Below, piece by piece: positions 1-8,104 of a DNA stretch of 64,000 nucleotides. The notes below the pieces were generated by a model, which worked only from the letters and a program-made list of their open reading frames with translations, had not been told where the DNA came from and searched no databases. The DNA is from Rhizobium leguminosarum (GTDB lineage Bacteria > Pseudomonadota > Alphaproteobacteria > Rhizobiales > Rhizobiaceae), in the NCBI RefSeq assembly GCF_001679785.1, contig NZ_CP016286.1, positions 3,408,001-3,472,000 on the forward strand, written 5' to 3'. The number at the start of each line of letters is the position of its first letter. The stretch's first letter is position 1. A program made the translations under genes and the position numbers.

Positions 1-82
1 ACCTGCGCTCCAGGCGTCTCTTTTTGGTTTCCCGCCTTTTTCTTTCCGTCCACCGGCGCAACAGCATCTTCCGCCGATCACG

Positions 83-300
83 ATGAAAGGCATACAGCGC
101 GAGATCGTGCCCTATGCGGTCGATGGGCTGAGGCTCGCGCCGATCACAAGAACCGCGTTCTGAGCGAACATCTCTTCGGTCTCGACCTGCATTTGGATAT
201 GAGCCGGCTGGAGCCTGCCGACCGACTCCGGGTCAGGACGGCGCTGAAGGAGGTAATCGCCGCCCTGGATGAAGCCGCGCCCGAACCGGCCGGATCATGA
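83..300 (+). pseudogene. Remnant of a class III adenylate/guanylate cyclase C-terminus (frameshifted)
   Basis: Reading from 83 gives KGIQREIVPYAVDG, which resembles the tail segment after the catalytic domain of rhizobial class III cyclases. That frame stops at 161-163. The frame ending at the TGA at 298-300 continues with HKNRVLSEHLFGLDLHLD and an Ala/Glu-rich end, which is what I would expect after the first segment in an intact protein. The two pieces are in different frames with the join near 120-140, so a small indel is implied. Nothing recognisable as a catalytic domain lies in positions 1-82. The family assignment comes from memory of similar tails and is tentative; it could also be the end of an intact gene carrying a sequencing error. 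Confidence 0.4.
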
Positions 301-476
301 CCGGATCAGGCGAAGCGTGATTTTTCCGCCCGCCTTCCATATCCATCTGGACTTCCCGTACCCAATCTGCTATCCCGCATCACCAATCGCAAGGCTGCGG
401 CCGCGCGAACGTTATTGTTTTGCCTCTGGCCGCTGCGCCGCCTCCGGCATCAACCAACCAAAGGAACGTGATTCTC

Positions 477-692
477 GTGCAGGTACTTGTCCGCGATAAC
501 AATGTTGATCAGGCTCTCCGCGCTCTCAAGAAGAAGATGCAGCGCGAAGGCATTTTCCGCGAAATGAAGATGCGCGACTACTACGAGAAGCCGTCGCAGA
601 AGCGTGCTCGCGAAAAGGCCGAGGCTGTTCGTCGTGTTCGCAAGCTGGCCCGTAAGCGCGCCCAGCGCGAAGGTCTGGTCGCAGCACGCTGA
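477..692 (+). CDS. rpsU: 30S ribosomal protein S21
   Basis: Small basic protein of the 30S subunit, bound near the 3' end of 16S rRNA and needed for initiation. The 71-residue product starts [20 protein letters not shown] and ends in an Arg/Lys/Ala-rich helix, the usual S21 layout and length. I chose the GTG at 477 because the protein then begins exactly where the family begins and AAGGA at 461-465 lies 11 bases upstream. An in-frame GTG at 468 is only 2 bases from that site, and the ATG-like reading from 420 adds a non-family leader. It is followed by its own terminator, so it is probably monocistronic. Confidence 0.96.
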   Translation: MQVLVRDNNVDQALRALKKKMQREGIFREMKMRDYYEKPSQKRAREKAEAVRRVRKLARKRAQREGLVAAR

Positions 693-731
693 GCGTTGCC
701 GTCGTTTTTTCGACGTTTTCAGATGCATTGT

Positions 732-764
732 GGCGGGGGCGATGGGTTCGCCGCCGCCTTTTTT
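732..764 (+). terminator. Rho-independent terminator after rpsU
   Basis: An 11-base arm (732-742) pairs with 748-758 with one mismatch across a 5-base loop and is followed by six T (759-764). It lies 40 bases past the rpsU stop and separates it from the lipoprotein gene. Confidence 0.75.
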
Positions 765-827
765 AGTTTGCCGCTGAAGATCGCATATCCGCGCACCGGA
801 TATGCCGCATGGGGAAAGCGAGCCCGA

Positions 828-1697
828 ATGGCTGTCAACACCTTTAATCCGTCCCGCGCTTTGCGCTTGCAGAAAACGGCATTCCTGCCCGCTTTGGCGC
901 TGGCGGCAATGTTCGGCCTCGCCGGCTGCGAGACGACCAATACCACGGATGCCGTGATCCGCATCGACAAGGCACAGGGTTCGGAAGAGAATATCGCGTC
1001 GCTGACGGCGGTCATCAACGCCAACCCGAGGGATCCCGAAGGTTACAACGTCCGTGGTTCCGCCTATGGCCGCGCCGGCCAGTTCCGCCCCGCGCTGAAC
1101 GATTTCAACACGGCATTGCAGATCAATCCGCGGTTTTTCCAGGCTTACGCCAACCGCGCTCTCGTCTATCGCAACATGGGCCAGCAGGCCCAGGCGATTG
1201 CCGATTACAATGCCGCCCTGCAGATCAATCCGAGCTACGACGTCGCCTATATCGGCCGCGGCAATGTCTATCGCATGGCTGGCCAGGACGACCAGGCTTT
1301 CAACGATTTCGACAAGGCGATCCAGCTCGGCACCACCGATGGCCGCGCCTATCACAATCGTGGCCTGATCTATCAGAAGCGCAATCAGCAGGATAAGGCG
1401 ATCGACGATTTCTCGAAAGCGATCTCGCTCGCCCCGAATTCGGCCGAGCCCTACAATGGCCGCGGCATTTCCTATATCGCCCTGAACGACGACGACAACG
1501 CCTTTGCCGATTTCAACCATGCGATCGAGCTTAACGGCAACATCGCCGAATCCTGGGCCAACCAGGCGCTCGTCTACGAACGCCGCGGCGACAAGGCGAA
1601 GGCTGCCCGCTCCTATCGCCACGCGATCGGTCTCGATCCGAAGTACCAGCCGGCTCGTGACGGCCTTGCTCGCGTCGGCGTCGCCCCAGCCGGCTAA
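828..1697 (+). CDS. TPR-repeat lipoprotein (NlpI-like)
   Basis: Predicted outer- or inner-membrane lipoprotein of 289 residues. After a basic start and a hydrophobic stretch there is a lipobox LAGC with the lipidated cysteine at about residue 34. The rest (about 65-285) is a run of roughly six tetratricopeptide repeats with the recurring pattern of Ala/Tyr/Gly positions and Asn-Pro at repeat ends, so it should be a protein-binding scaffold. The start at 828 is preferred over an upstream in-frame ATG at 696 because only this one puts the signal peptide at the N-terminus, and GGGGAAAG lies just before it. NlpI-like proteins act in cell-envelope biogenesis; a specific partner cannot be named from the sequence. 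Confidence 0.85.
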   Translation: MAVNTFNPSRALRLQKTAFLPALALAAMFGLAGCETTNTTDAVIRIDKAQGSEENIASLTAVINANPRDPEGYNVRGSAYGRAGQFRPALNDFNTALQINPRFFQAYANRALVYRNMGQQAQAIADYNAALQINPSYDVAYIGRGNVYRMAGQDDQAFNDFDKAIQLGTTDGRAYHNRGLIYQKRNQQDKAIDDFSKAISLAPNSAEPYNGRGISYIALNDDDNAFADFNHAIELNGNIAESWANQALVYERRGDKAKAARSYRHAIGLDPKYQPARDGLARVGVAPAG

Positions 1698-2178
1698 GAA
1701 CATCATTGGGCGGCCCTGGCGCCGCCCGTCGGGGCTGCGGCCAAGTCTCTGATGGTTCAAACGAATCTTCCGGCCGTTAGATATCATCGAGGTGATATCG
1801 TGCCATGCCGGGCGGAGAAAGCGACGCTGTGGCAAAGCCGCTGCACCACCTTGCAAAGAGAAGCCGAAAAAGCGTCCATCCTCGGCGATGGCCTGTCATA
1901 GTGTGTTGCAACCTGCTCTTGCTCCCCCTAACATGGACCTTCTTCGATAGCCCGCTATCGGATGTTCGAACACGTGTTGGGGGCGGTTTGCGAGAGATGC
2001 GGATCTTGGCTTTCCTGGCCGCAAGCCAAAACCGTTGCGGGCCAAGCGCATTACAGCGCCGCGCGTCTTTTCAAACGCGTAAAGGACGCTTTAGCACTTT
2101 GAATTCCCCATAATTTGGTCCTTAAATCGATTCCGATTTAAGGAATTATGCATGTGCGCATGCGATGTGGCGTAACAG
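1698..2178. other. Intergenic region, 481 bp
   Basis: No convincing gene. The first 350 bases show no feature I can support; the last 125 bases hold the mosaic repeat listed at 2055-2143. The promoter of the histidine kinase must lie here. Confidence 0.6.
2055..2143 (+). repeat. RIME-like intergenic mosaic element, two palindromic modules (copy A)
   Basis: Module 1 (2055-2106) has the nested stem seen in copies at 3831, 7553 and 24481: AGCGCC, an inner CGCGCGTCTT hairpin, AAAGGACGCT, then GCACTTTGAATT. Module 2 (2120-2143) is a perfect 10-bp inverted repeat, CCTTAAATCG and CGATTTAAGG, around a 4-base loop. It resembles the published Rhizobium-specific intergenic mosaic elements, but I cannot confirm identity without alignment. 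Confidence 0.7.
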
Positions 2179-3831
2179 ATGAAAATCGTTGCGCTGTTCT
2201 TTCCCAAGGCTTCGATCGGCACCTACCTCGTCGCCATGGCTGTGGCGATCGCACTGCCGATCTTCGCCTTCGTGGCGCTGCTTCTGCTGCAGCTGGAGGA
2301 CAACCAGCGTTCGACGCTGAAGCGCGAGACGGCCCAGGATGCGCTTGCCCTTTCACGCATCATCGACCGCCAGCTTCAGGATATGGCGACGACGCTTCGG
2401 CTGCTTTCCAGTTCGCCGGAGCTTGAAAACGGCAATCTCGCCTCCTTCCATGAGCGCACGGAAACGGCCCTCAGAGACAATACGCTTTTCGTCATCGCCG
2501 TCGACCGCAGCGGCCAGCAACTGCTCAACACCCGTCGGGCGTTCGGCACGCCACTCGGCCAGACGGCGAATATCCCCGCCCTCGAGGCGGTCATGGCGTC
2601 CGGTCGCATCGAAGCGTCCGACGTCTTTCGCGGCCGGACCAGCGGCGAATGGGTCTATAACGTCACCCTGCCGCGAAAGAATGAGCCGGTCGCAGCCCTT
2701 ATCATCACGCAGAACGCCCAGGATCTGCGCAAGCTTGTGACCACCGAGGGCCTTGGCCCCGGCTGGTCGGCCGCCGTCATCGATGAGAGCGGCCACGTCG
2801 TCGCGGCCACTGGCCCCGCCAATCTCGAACCCGGCACACCCTTCGATCCGCGTATTCTGCCGGCGCTCACCGTGTCCCGCGGCGTCTTCGAGGACGAGGC
2901 GATCCTGCCGCACATGCTCCTCGGTTATGCCCAGATTCCCGGCTGGTCGTGGAAGACGGTAATCTGGGGGCCGATCGCCCAGGCTTCGATCCTCAGCACC
3001 TGGCGTTTCCTGATCATCGGCGGCGTGGCACTGGTGCTTGTCGCGGTGCTGGCCGCCTATGCCGTCGCAAGACAGGTGCGCACCACCATCCGCGATATCG
3101 CCGACATGGCAAACCGGATGGGCGAAGGCCATATCGTTTCGCCGGTCGAGACCAGCGTCATCGAGGCCAACCAGGTGGCGATTGCCCTTTCGAATGCCTC
3201 TTTCGACCGTAGCCAGACCGAGGACCGGCTGCGTTTCGTTATGCATGAACTCGTCCACCGCACCAAGAACCTTCTGACACTTGCCCAGGCAATGATGCGC
3301 CAGCTCGCCAAACAATCCGACAGCGTCGAGACCTTCCGCGCCGCCGTCGCCGACCGCCTCGAGGGATTGGTGCGTTCGATCGAACTCCTGACCAGCGAAC
3401 AATGGGGAGGGGTATCGCTGCGGCGGGTCGTCGACATCCATTTGCACGCCTTCCCGCAATCGCGCGAGCAGATCGACATCAGCGGCGAAGACTTCGTGCT
3501 GAAACCGGATGCCGTGCAGAATCTCGGCCTTGCCTTGCATGAACTCGCCACCAATTCGGTGAAATACGGGGCGCTCTCCGTACCGCAGGGCCGTGTCCAC
3601 TTCGAATGGCGCGACGTCAGCGAGGCGGACAAGCCGGATGCCCTGCTCCGCTTCACCTGGGAAGAGCGCGGCGGCCCGCCGGTCACCGAGCCATCGCGCT
3701 CGGGCTTCGGCACGACCGTTATCAAGGCTCATGCCGCCTCCGCCTTTCGCGGCACGGTTGAGATCGATTTCCGGCCCGAAGGCCTGTTATGGGTGCTGAC
3801 GGCGCAGCGCGCCACGCTGGAGCGAGAATAG
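2179..3831 (+). CDS. HWE/HisKA_2-type sensor histidine kinase
   Basis: Membrane sensor kinase of 550 residues. Transmembrane helices lie at about 13-36 and 276-298 and enclose a periplasmic sensor domain of about 235 residues. A HAMP-like linker is followed by a HisKA_2/HWE core: HELVHRTKN with the phospho-acceptor His near residue 360, an N box HELATNSVKYG near 454-464, a WEERGG segment matching the W-x-E motif that names the HWE family, and a C-terminal GFGTTVI glycine-rich loop. No response regulator is adjacent, so it is an orphan; HWE kinases in this group often feed the general stress response or single-domain regulators, but that is inference here. The stop codon touches repeat copy B. 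Confidence 0.88.
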   Translation: MKIVALFFPKASIGTYLVAMAVAIALPIFAFVALLLLQLEDNQRSTLKRETAQDALALSRIIDRQLQDMATTLRLLSSSPELENGNLASFHERTETALRDNTLFVIAVDRSGQQLLNTRRAFGTPLGQTANIPALEAVMASGRIEASDVFRGRTSGEWVYNVTLPRKNEPVAALIITQNAQDLRKLVTTEGLGPGWSAAVIDESGHVVAATGPANLEPGTPFDPRILPALTVSRGVFEDEAILPHMLLGYAQIPGWSWKTVIWGPIAQASILSTWRFLIIGGVALVLVAVLAAYAVARQVRTTIRDIADMANRMGEGHIVSPVETSVIEANQVAIALSNASFDRSQTEDRLRFVMHELVHRTKNLLTLAQAMMRQLAKQSDSVETFRAAVADRLEGLVRSIELLTSEQWGGVSLRRVVDIHLHAFPQSREQIDISGEDFVLKPDAVQNLGLALHELATNSVKYGALSVPQGRVHFEWRDVSEADKPDALLRFTWEERGGPPVTEPSRSGFGTTVIKAHAASAFRGTVEIDFRPEGLLWVLTAQRATLERE

Positions 3832-3883
3832 AGCGCCGCGCGTCTCTTCAGACGCGCTAAGGACGCTCTATCACTTTGAATCT
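3831..3883 (+). repeat. Nested-hairpin intergenic repeat (copy B)
   Basis: Same family as copy A module 1. The inner stem GCGCGTCT / AGACGCGC is perfect over 8 bp and the outer arms GAGCG / CGCTC also pair. It begins at the last base of the kinase stop codon, in the kinase orientation, so it would form the 3' end of that mRNA. Confidence 0.7.
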
Positions 3884-3945
3884 GCGTCCCGGAACAATCG
3901 CTATCTCCACCCGTTTCGGACAGGTCGTTCCAAAGGAGAAAGACC

Positions 3946-4428
3946 ATGTTCAAGCAAACGATGATCGCAGCCGCGGCGTTGACAGCCGTTGCCTGGGCGA
4001 GCCCGGCGGGCGCGGAAAATTATGTCACGCTTGGCCGTCTGGTCTGCGGATCGGATGGCGGCCAGGGTCTGATCGTCACCTCGCAGAAGAACCTTATCTG
4101 CACCTATACGCCATCGGCCGGCGGCGCCAAGGCGGTCTATGCCGGCAAAATCGAGAAATTCGGCCTCGATATCGGCCAGACCGGCAAGAGCGTCATGATC
4201 TGGCAGGTGCTGGCAAAGACCGGCACGGATATCCCGCAGTTCGCCCTTGCCGGCGAATATTATGGGATCGGCGCCGATGCGAGCATTGGTGCAGGCGCAG
4301 GCGCCAAGGTTATCGCCGGCGGCACCGACAAGGCATTCATGCTGCAGCCGTTGAACGTCCAGGCCCAGGAAGGTCTGAACCTGGCGATCGGCGTCGAGAA
4401 AATGACCCTCGTGCCGGGCGAGACCTGA
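3946..4428 (+). CDS. DUF992 family exported protein
   Basis: A 160-residue protein with a clear signal peptide (cleavage likely after AGA, residue 23), so periplasmic. The mature part matches the DUF992 family: an early LVCGS, GLIVTSQKNLICTY with a second cysteine (Cys34 and Cys52 could form a disulfide), a central tryptophan segment, GEYYG, and a glycine/alanine-rich GAGAGAKV stretch followed by a beta-rich end. The function of the family is unknown. An AAAGGAG site stands 8 bases before the ATG. It is a single gene flanked by convergent pntB. Confidence 0.88.
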   Translation: MFKQTMIAAAALTAVAWASPAGAENYVTLGRLVCGSDGGQGLIVTSQKNLICTYTPSAGGAKAVYAGKIEKFGLDIGQTGKSVMIWQVLAKTGTDIPQFALAGEYYGIGADASIGAGAGAKVIAGGTDKAFMLQPLNVQAQEGLNLAIGVEKMTLVPGET

Positions 4429-4476
4429 CGGAAGCCGCCGCGTCGGCCAAGGCAGACAGCAGTTAACTGTTTGCAT

Positions 4477-4505
4477 GAATCAAACAGCCGCCCGGAGGGC
4501 GGCTG
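4477..4505 (-). terminator. Terminator of the pnt operon
   Basis: On the minus strand a perfect 9-bp stem CAGCCGCCC / GGGCGGCTG with a 3-base loop is followed by TTTGATT. It lies 7 bases beyond the pntB stop. Confidence 0.7.
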
Positions 4506-4511
4506 CAGCGA

Positions 4512-5906
4512 TCAATGCGCGAGCGCCTTGTTGATATCCTCGGTCATCTTCTTCGCGTCACCGAGCAGCATCATCGTGCCGTCCTTGTAGAACAGCGTAT
4601 TGTCGATGCCGGCATAACCCGAGCCGAGCGAGCGCTTGACGAAGAGGCAGGTCTTTGCCCGGTCGACGTCGAGGATCGGCATGCCGTAGATCGGCGAGGT
4701 CTTGTCGTCGCGCGCCGCCGGATTGGTGACGTCATTGGCGCCGATGACATAGGCGACGTCGGCCTGGGCGAATTCCGAGTTGATGTCCTCAAGTTCGAAA
4801 ACCTCGTCATAGGAAACATTCGCTTCGGCGAGCAACACGTTCATGTGGCCGGGCATACGGCCTGCGACCGGATGGATCGCATATTTCACCTCGACGCCGT
4901 TCCTCTTGAGATTATCGGCGAGTTCGCGCAGCGCATGCTGGGCCTGGGCGACCGCCATACCGTATCCCGGCACGATAATGACTTTCGATGCGTTGGCCAT
5001 CAGATAAGCCGCATCCTCGGCCGAGCCGAGCTTGACCGTCCTGTCTGATGTGTCGGGTCCGCCGGACGCCGTCTCACCGCCGAAACCGCCGAGGATGACG
5101 GAAACGAAGGAGCGGTTCATGCCCTTGCACATGATGTAGGAGAGGATCGCGCCGGAGGAACCGACGAGCGCACCCGTGATGATCAGCGCCAGATTGCCGA
5201 GCGTGAAGCCGATGCCGGCCGCTGCCCAGCCCGAATAGGAGTTCAGCATCGACACGACGACGGGCATATCGGCCCCGCCGATCGGCACGATCAGCAGGAC
5301 GCCGAGCGCTAGCGACAGCGCGACGACGGCCCAGAAGTCGAAATGGCTCTCGGTGGCGGCAAGTCCGATGATGAAGAGCACGATCAGCACCAGCAGGCTC
5401 GCATTGATCACATGCCGGTAAGGCAGCAGGATCGGCTTGCCGGACATGCGTCCGTCGAGCTTCAGGAAGGCGATGATCGAGCCGGTGAAAGTCAGTGCCC
5501 CGATTGCCACGCCGAGCGCCATCTCGACGCGTGCCTCGGTGTGGATGTGACCGATCTCGCCGATGCCGAAGGAAGCAGGCGTGTAAAGCGCCGAAGCCGC
5601 GACCAGCACGGCGGCAAGGCCGACCAGCGAATGGAAACCGGCGACGAGCTGCGGCATCGAGGTCATGGGGATGGTGCGGGCGACATAGGCGCCGACGCTG
5701 CCGCCGATGGCAAGGCCAAGAACGATCAGCACGAAGCCGCCGAAGTCAGGCGTCGCCAGCACCAGCGTCGTCAGGATCGCGATCCCCATGCCGATCATGC
5801 CATAGAGATTGCCCTTGCGGCTGCTGGCCGGATGCGACAGGCCGCGTAGCGCCAGGATGAAGAGCACGCCGGAGACGAGGTAGAGGAAGGCTGCGATATT
5901 GGTCAT
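4512..5906 (-). CDS. pntB: NAD(P) transhydrogenase subunit beta
   Basis: Membrane and NADPH-binding subunit of proton-translocating transhydrogenase, which makes NADPH from NADH using the proton gradient. The 464 residues comprise about nine transmembrane helices (to about residue 265) and a C-terminal dIII domain with the NADPH fingerprint GYGMAVAQAQ near residue 315. The start at 5906 gives MTNIAAFLYLVSGVLFILAL, the family N-terminus; the upstream reading to 6086 is the shadow of pntAB. It is the last gene of pntAA-pntAB-pntB, separated from pntAB by 7 bases. Confidence 0.95.
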   Translation of the reverse strand: MTNIAAFLYLVSGVLFILALRGLSHPASSRKGNLYGMIGMGIAILTTLVLATPDFGGFVLIVLGLAIGGSVGAYVARTIPMTSMPQLVAGFHSLVGLAAVLVAASALYTPASFGIGEIGHIHTEARVEMALGVAIGALTFTGSIIAFLKLDGRMSGKPILLPYRHVINASLLVLIVLFIIGLAATESHFDFWAVVALSLALGVLLIVPIGGADMPVVVSMLNSYSGWAAAGIGFTLGNLALIITGALVGSSGAILSYIMCKGMNRSFVSVILGGFGGETASGGPDTSDRTVKLGSAEDAAYLMANASKVIIVPGYGMAVAQAQHALRELADNLKRNGVEVKYAIHPVAGRMPGHMNVLLAEANVSYDEVFELEDINSEFAQADVAYVIGANDVTNPAARDDKTSPIYGMPILDVDRAKTCLFVKRSLGSGYAGIDNTLFYKDGTMMLLGDAKKMTEDINKALAH

Positions 5907-5913
5907 CAGTCCC

Positions 5914-6312
5914 TCACCGGTCCTTCTTGCGGTACATCGAAAGCATCCGCTGCGTAACGAGGAAACCGCCGAAGATGTTGACCGAGACGAGCACGAGGGC
6001 GACGAAGCCGAAGCCGGTCGCAAGCCCGCTGGTCGAGATGCCGACCGCCAGAAGCGCGCCGACGACGATGACGGAGGAGATCGCATTGGTGACGGCCATC
6101 AGCGGCGTATGCAGCGCCGGCGTCACCGACCACACGACGTAATAGCCGACGAAGATCGACAATACGAAGATGGCAAGCTGGAAGACGAAGGGATCGATCG
6201 CCCCGCCGGTCGCAGCACTTGCCGCTTCCGGTGCCTGGGCGGCTGCCGTGATGACGGCGGTCACCGCCTGGTCGAGCTGCTCGAGCGCTCTGTCCATTGC
6301 TTCACTGGCCAT
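5914..6312 (-). CDS. pntAB: NAD(P) transhydrogenase subunit alpha 2 (membrane part)
   Basis: Short 132-residue subunit holding the alpha-side membrane domain, separate from the NAD-binding part as in Rhodospirillum and other alphaproteobacteria (E. coli has both in one PntA). After an Ala-rich cytoplasmic start there are three or four transmembrane helices including FVGYYVVWSVTPALHTPLMAVTNAISS, here cited only by its central VTPALHTPLM, which is conserved in the family. Its ATG overlaps the last base of the pntAA stop, indicating tight translational coupling. Confidence 0.93.
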   Translation of the reverse strand: MASEAMDRALEQLDQAVTAVITAAAQAPEAASAATGGAIDPFVFQLAIFVLSIFVGYYVVWSVTPALHTPLMAVTNAISSVIVVGALLAVGISTSGLATGFGFVALVLVSVNIFGGFLVTQRMLSMYRKKDR

Positions 6313-7460
6313 TAGATGTCTCCCTTCTTCGCACCGCCGAAGGCGGGATGAACGACGTCGCCGGCATAGGTCAGCATCGTCGCCTTGACGAGTTCGTCGT
6401 CGAGATTGACGACCACGCTCCGGGTTTCCTTGTTGACCATGGTCTCGAGGAAGGTGACGAGGTTCTTGGCGTAGAGTGCCGAGGCACTGGCCGCGACCCG
6501 GCCCGGCATGTTGGCGAAACCGATCACCCTGACGCCTTCGACATCGGCGATCTCGCCGGGGACGACGTCCTCGATATTGCCGCCGCGCTCGACCGCTAGG
6601 TCGACGGCAACCGCACCTGATTTCATCGAAGCGAGCATGGCGCGCGAAACGAGGCGCGGCGCCGCACGACCGGGGATCAGCGCGGTGGTGATGACGATAT
6701 CCTGCTTGGCGATGTGTTCGGCAACCAGAGCCGCCTGTTTCCTCTGATAGTCGGCGGACATTTCCTTGGCATAGCCGCCGGTCGTTTCCGCTGCCTTGAA
6801 CTCCTCGTCCTCGACGGCGATGAACTTGGCGCCGAGCGAGGCGACCTGCTCCTTGGCGGCGGGGCGAACGTCGGTGGCCGAGACCGCAGCACCCAGGCGG
6901 CGCGCGGTCGCAATCGCCTGAAGACCGGCGACTCCGGCGCCCATGACGAAGACCTTGGCAGCCGGCACAGTGCCGGCCGCCGTCATCATCATCGGCATGG
7001 CGCGGTCATAAACCGCCGCCGCCTCGATGACGGCCTGGTAACCGGCGAGATTGGCCTGGGACGACAGCACGTCCATGGACTGAGCGCGGGTAATGCGCGG
7101 CATCAGTTCCATCGCGAAAGCCGAAAGTCCGGCACTTGCCAGTGCCGCGATCGCTTCGTCATTGCCGTAGGGGTCCATGATGGCGACGATCACGGCGCCG
7201 CTTTTATAGCCTGAAATTTCCGATCCGCTGGGACGGCGCACCTTCAGCACCACGTCGGCCAAGGCTGCATCCGCAAAACTGCCGATCCTGGCACCGGCAG
7301 CCTCGAACTCCCCGTCGGGAATGCGCGAAGCCGCACCGGCACCGGCTTCGACGACGACGTCGAAGCCGAAACTTTTCATCTTCTTCACGGTCTCAGCGGA
7401 GGCGCCGACGCGCGTCTCCTCGCCCGTGTTTTCCCTTGCAACGAAAACGATATTGCCCAA
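6312..7460 (-). CDS. pntAA: NAD(P) transhydrogenase subunit alpha 1 (NAD-binding part)
   Basis: Soluble dI subunit (382 residues) that binds NAD(H) and transfers hydride to NADP bound by PntB. It opens GNIVFVARENTGEETRVGAS and carries the dinucleotide-binding turn VMGAGVAGLQAI and a later GRAAPRLVS segment typical of AlaDH/PNT proteins. I chose the TTG at 7460 because the protein then begins as in homologues and a strong GGAGGAGGGGG lies 3-13 bases upstream; the upstream ATG at 7523 would add a non-family leader. First gene of the pnt operon; repeat copy C lies in its upstream region. Confidence 0.93.
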   Translation of the reverse strand: MGNIVFVARENTGEETRVGASAETVKKMKSFGFDVVVEAGAGAASRIPDGEFEAAGARIGSFADAALADVVLKVRRPSGSEISGYKSGAVIVAIMDPYGNDEAIAALASAGLSAFAMELMPRITRAQSMDVLSSQANLAGYQAVIEAAAVYDRAMPMMMTAAGTVPAAKVFVMGAGVAGLQAIATARRLGAAVSATDVRPAAKEQVASLGAKFIAVEDEEFKAAETTGGYAKEMSADYQRKQAALVAEHIAKQDIVITTALIPGRAAPRLVSRAMLASMKSGAVAVDLAVERGGNIEDVVPGEIADVEGVRVIGFANMPGRVAASASALYAKNLVTFLETMVNKETRSVVVNLDDELVKATMLTYAGDVVHPAFGGAKKGDI

Positions 7461-7552
7461 CTGCCCCCTCCTCCGGGTCAGCCAGACCGCCGCAGGCTTC
7501 CCTGCGCAGGCCAAGCACCTCATTCAAAAAGCTTCGGAGAAGCTCTCCTCCC

Positions 7553-7608
7553 TCAGAGCGCCGTGCGGCCTTTCGGACGCACAAAGGGCGCTCTGACCCT
7601 CTGAATCT
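7553..7608 (+). repeat. Nested-hairpin intergenic repeat (copy C)
   Basis: Same fold as copies A, B and D but with paired substitutions: inner arms GTGCG / CGCAC replace GCGCG / CGCGC, and outer arms AGAGCGCC / GGCGCTCT pair perfectly. It ends TGAATCTACG like copy B. It lies between the oxidase subunit IV gene and pntAA. Confidence 0.65.
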
Positions 7609-7614
7609 ACGCGA

Positions 7615-7839
7615 TCAGCGGAGCAGGAAGATGCCGGCAGCGAGTAGAATGATGAAGACGAAGAGACCGCCGAGAAGGCCGGCGCCGCCGAAGAAACCGG
7701 CGGTCATTGCAAGCAGGAGGACGATGAGAAGCATCGAGCCGTATTTCGCGCTGGCGACGAACATGTCGTAGGTCTTTTCATGTTCCTTGTAGTCCATCGG
7801 CGCGCCGGTCTCGACCGGTCCGGTATGATGTTCGGCCAT
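7615..7839 (-). CDS. aa3-type cytochrome c oxidase subunit IV
   Basis: Small 74-residue inner-membrane protein. The start MAEHHTGPVETGAPMDYKEH is the polar cytoplasmic part, followed by the motif HEKTYDMFVASAKYG that marks alphaproteobacterial aa3 CoxIV, then two closely spaced hydrophobic segments ending in LLR. It is a non-catalytic subunit of the terminal oxidase. The ATG at 7839 fits the family N-terminus; GGGAGACGATATTT precedes it. Placement upstream of pntAA is common in rhizobia. Confidence 0.88.
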   Translation of the reverse strand: MAEHHTGPVETGAPMDYKEHEKTYDMFVASAKYGSMLLIVLLLAMTAGFFGGAGLLGGLFVFIILLAAGIFLLR

Positions 7840-8104
7840 AAATATCGTCTCCCTGAAATGCCTCTGCGCTGCTTGATTCCCTAGCCTGAGCGAGGGAAAT
7901 CCCTTCCTGCAGGAATTACACAATGACAGGCGAAAGCGCAATGCATGAGAATGCCGCAAGCGCGCCTCGCAGCGACCTCATTCGGACGAGAAGACGACCT
8001 CAACGGTCGGATGAAAGGAGGTCCGGCGACAGATGCGGCTTCGCCTGTCGTCCACGCCTCATCTGCCCTGACGGCATCGCCTCTCTATCGCGGAGAAAGG
8101 GAAA
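7840..8104. other. Intergenic region, 265 bp
   Basis: Separates the oxidase subunit IV gene from the 3' end of the acyltransferase gene. I see no gene, repeat or clear hairpin in it. Confidence 0.5.

Noticed and set aside
450..1856. A 468-residue minus-strand reading frame over rpsU and the TPR gene
   Set aside because: It is the antisense shadow of two well-supported genes and has an Arg/Val/Gly-rich, non-family composition.
1805..2113. A 102-residue plus-strand reading frame before the histidine kinase
   Set aside because: Its last third is the mosaic repeat, it has no ribosome site and no recognisable family; codon pattern is not rhizobial.
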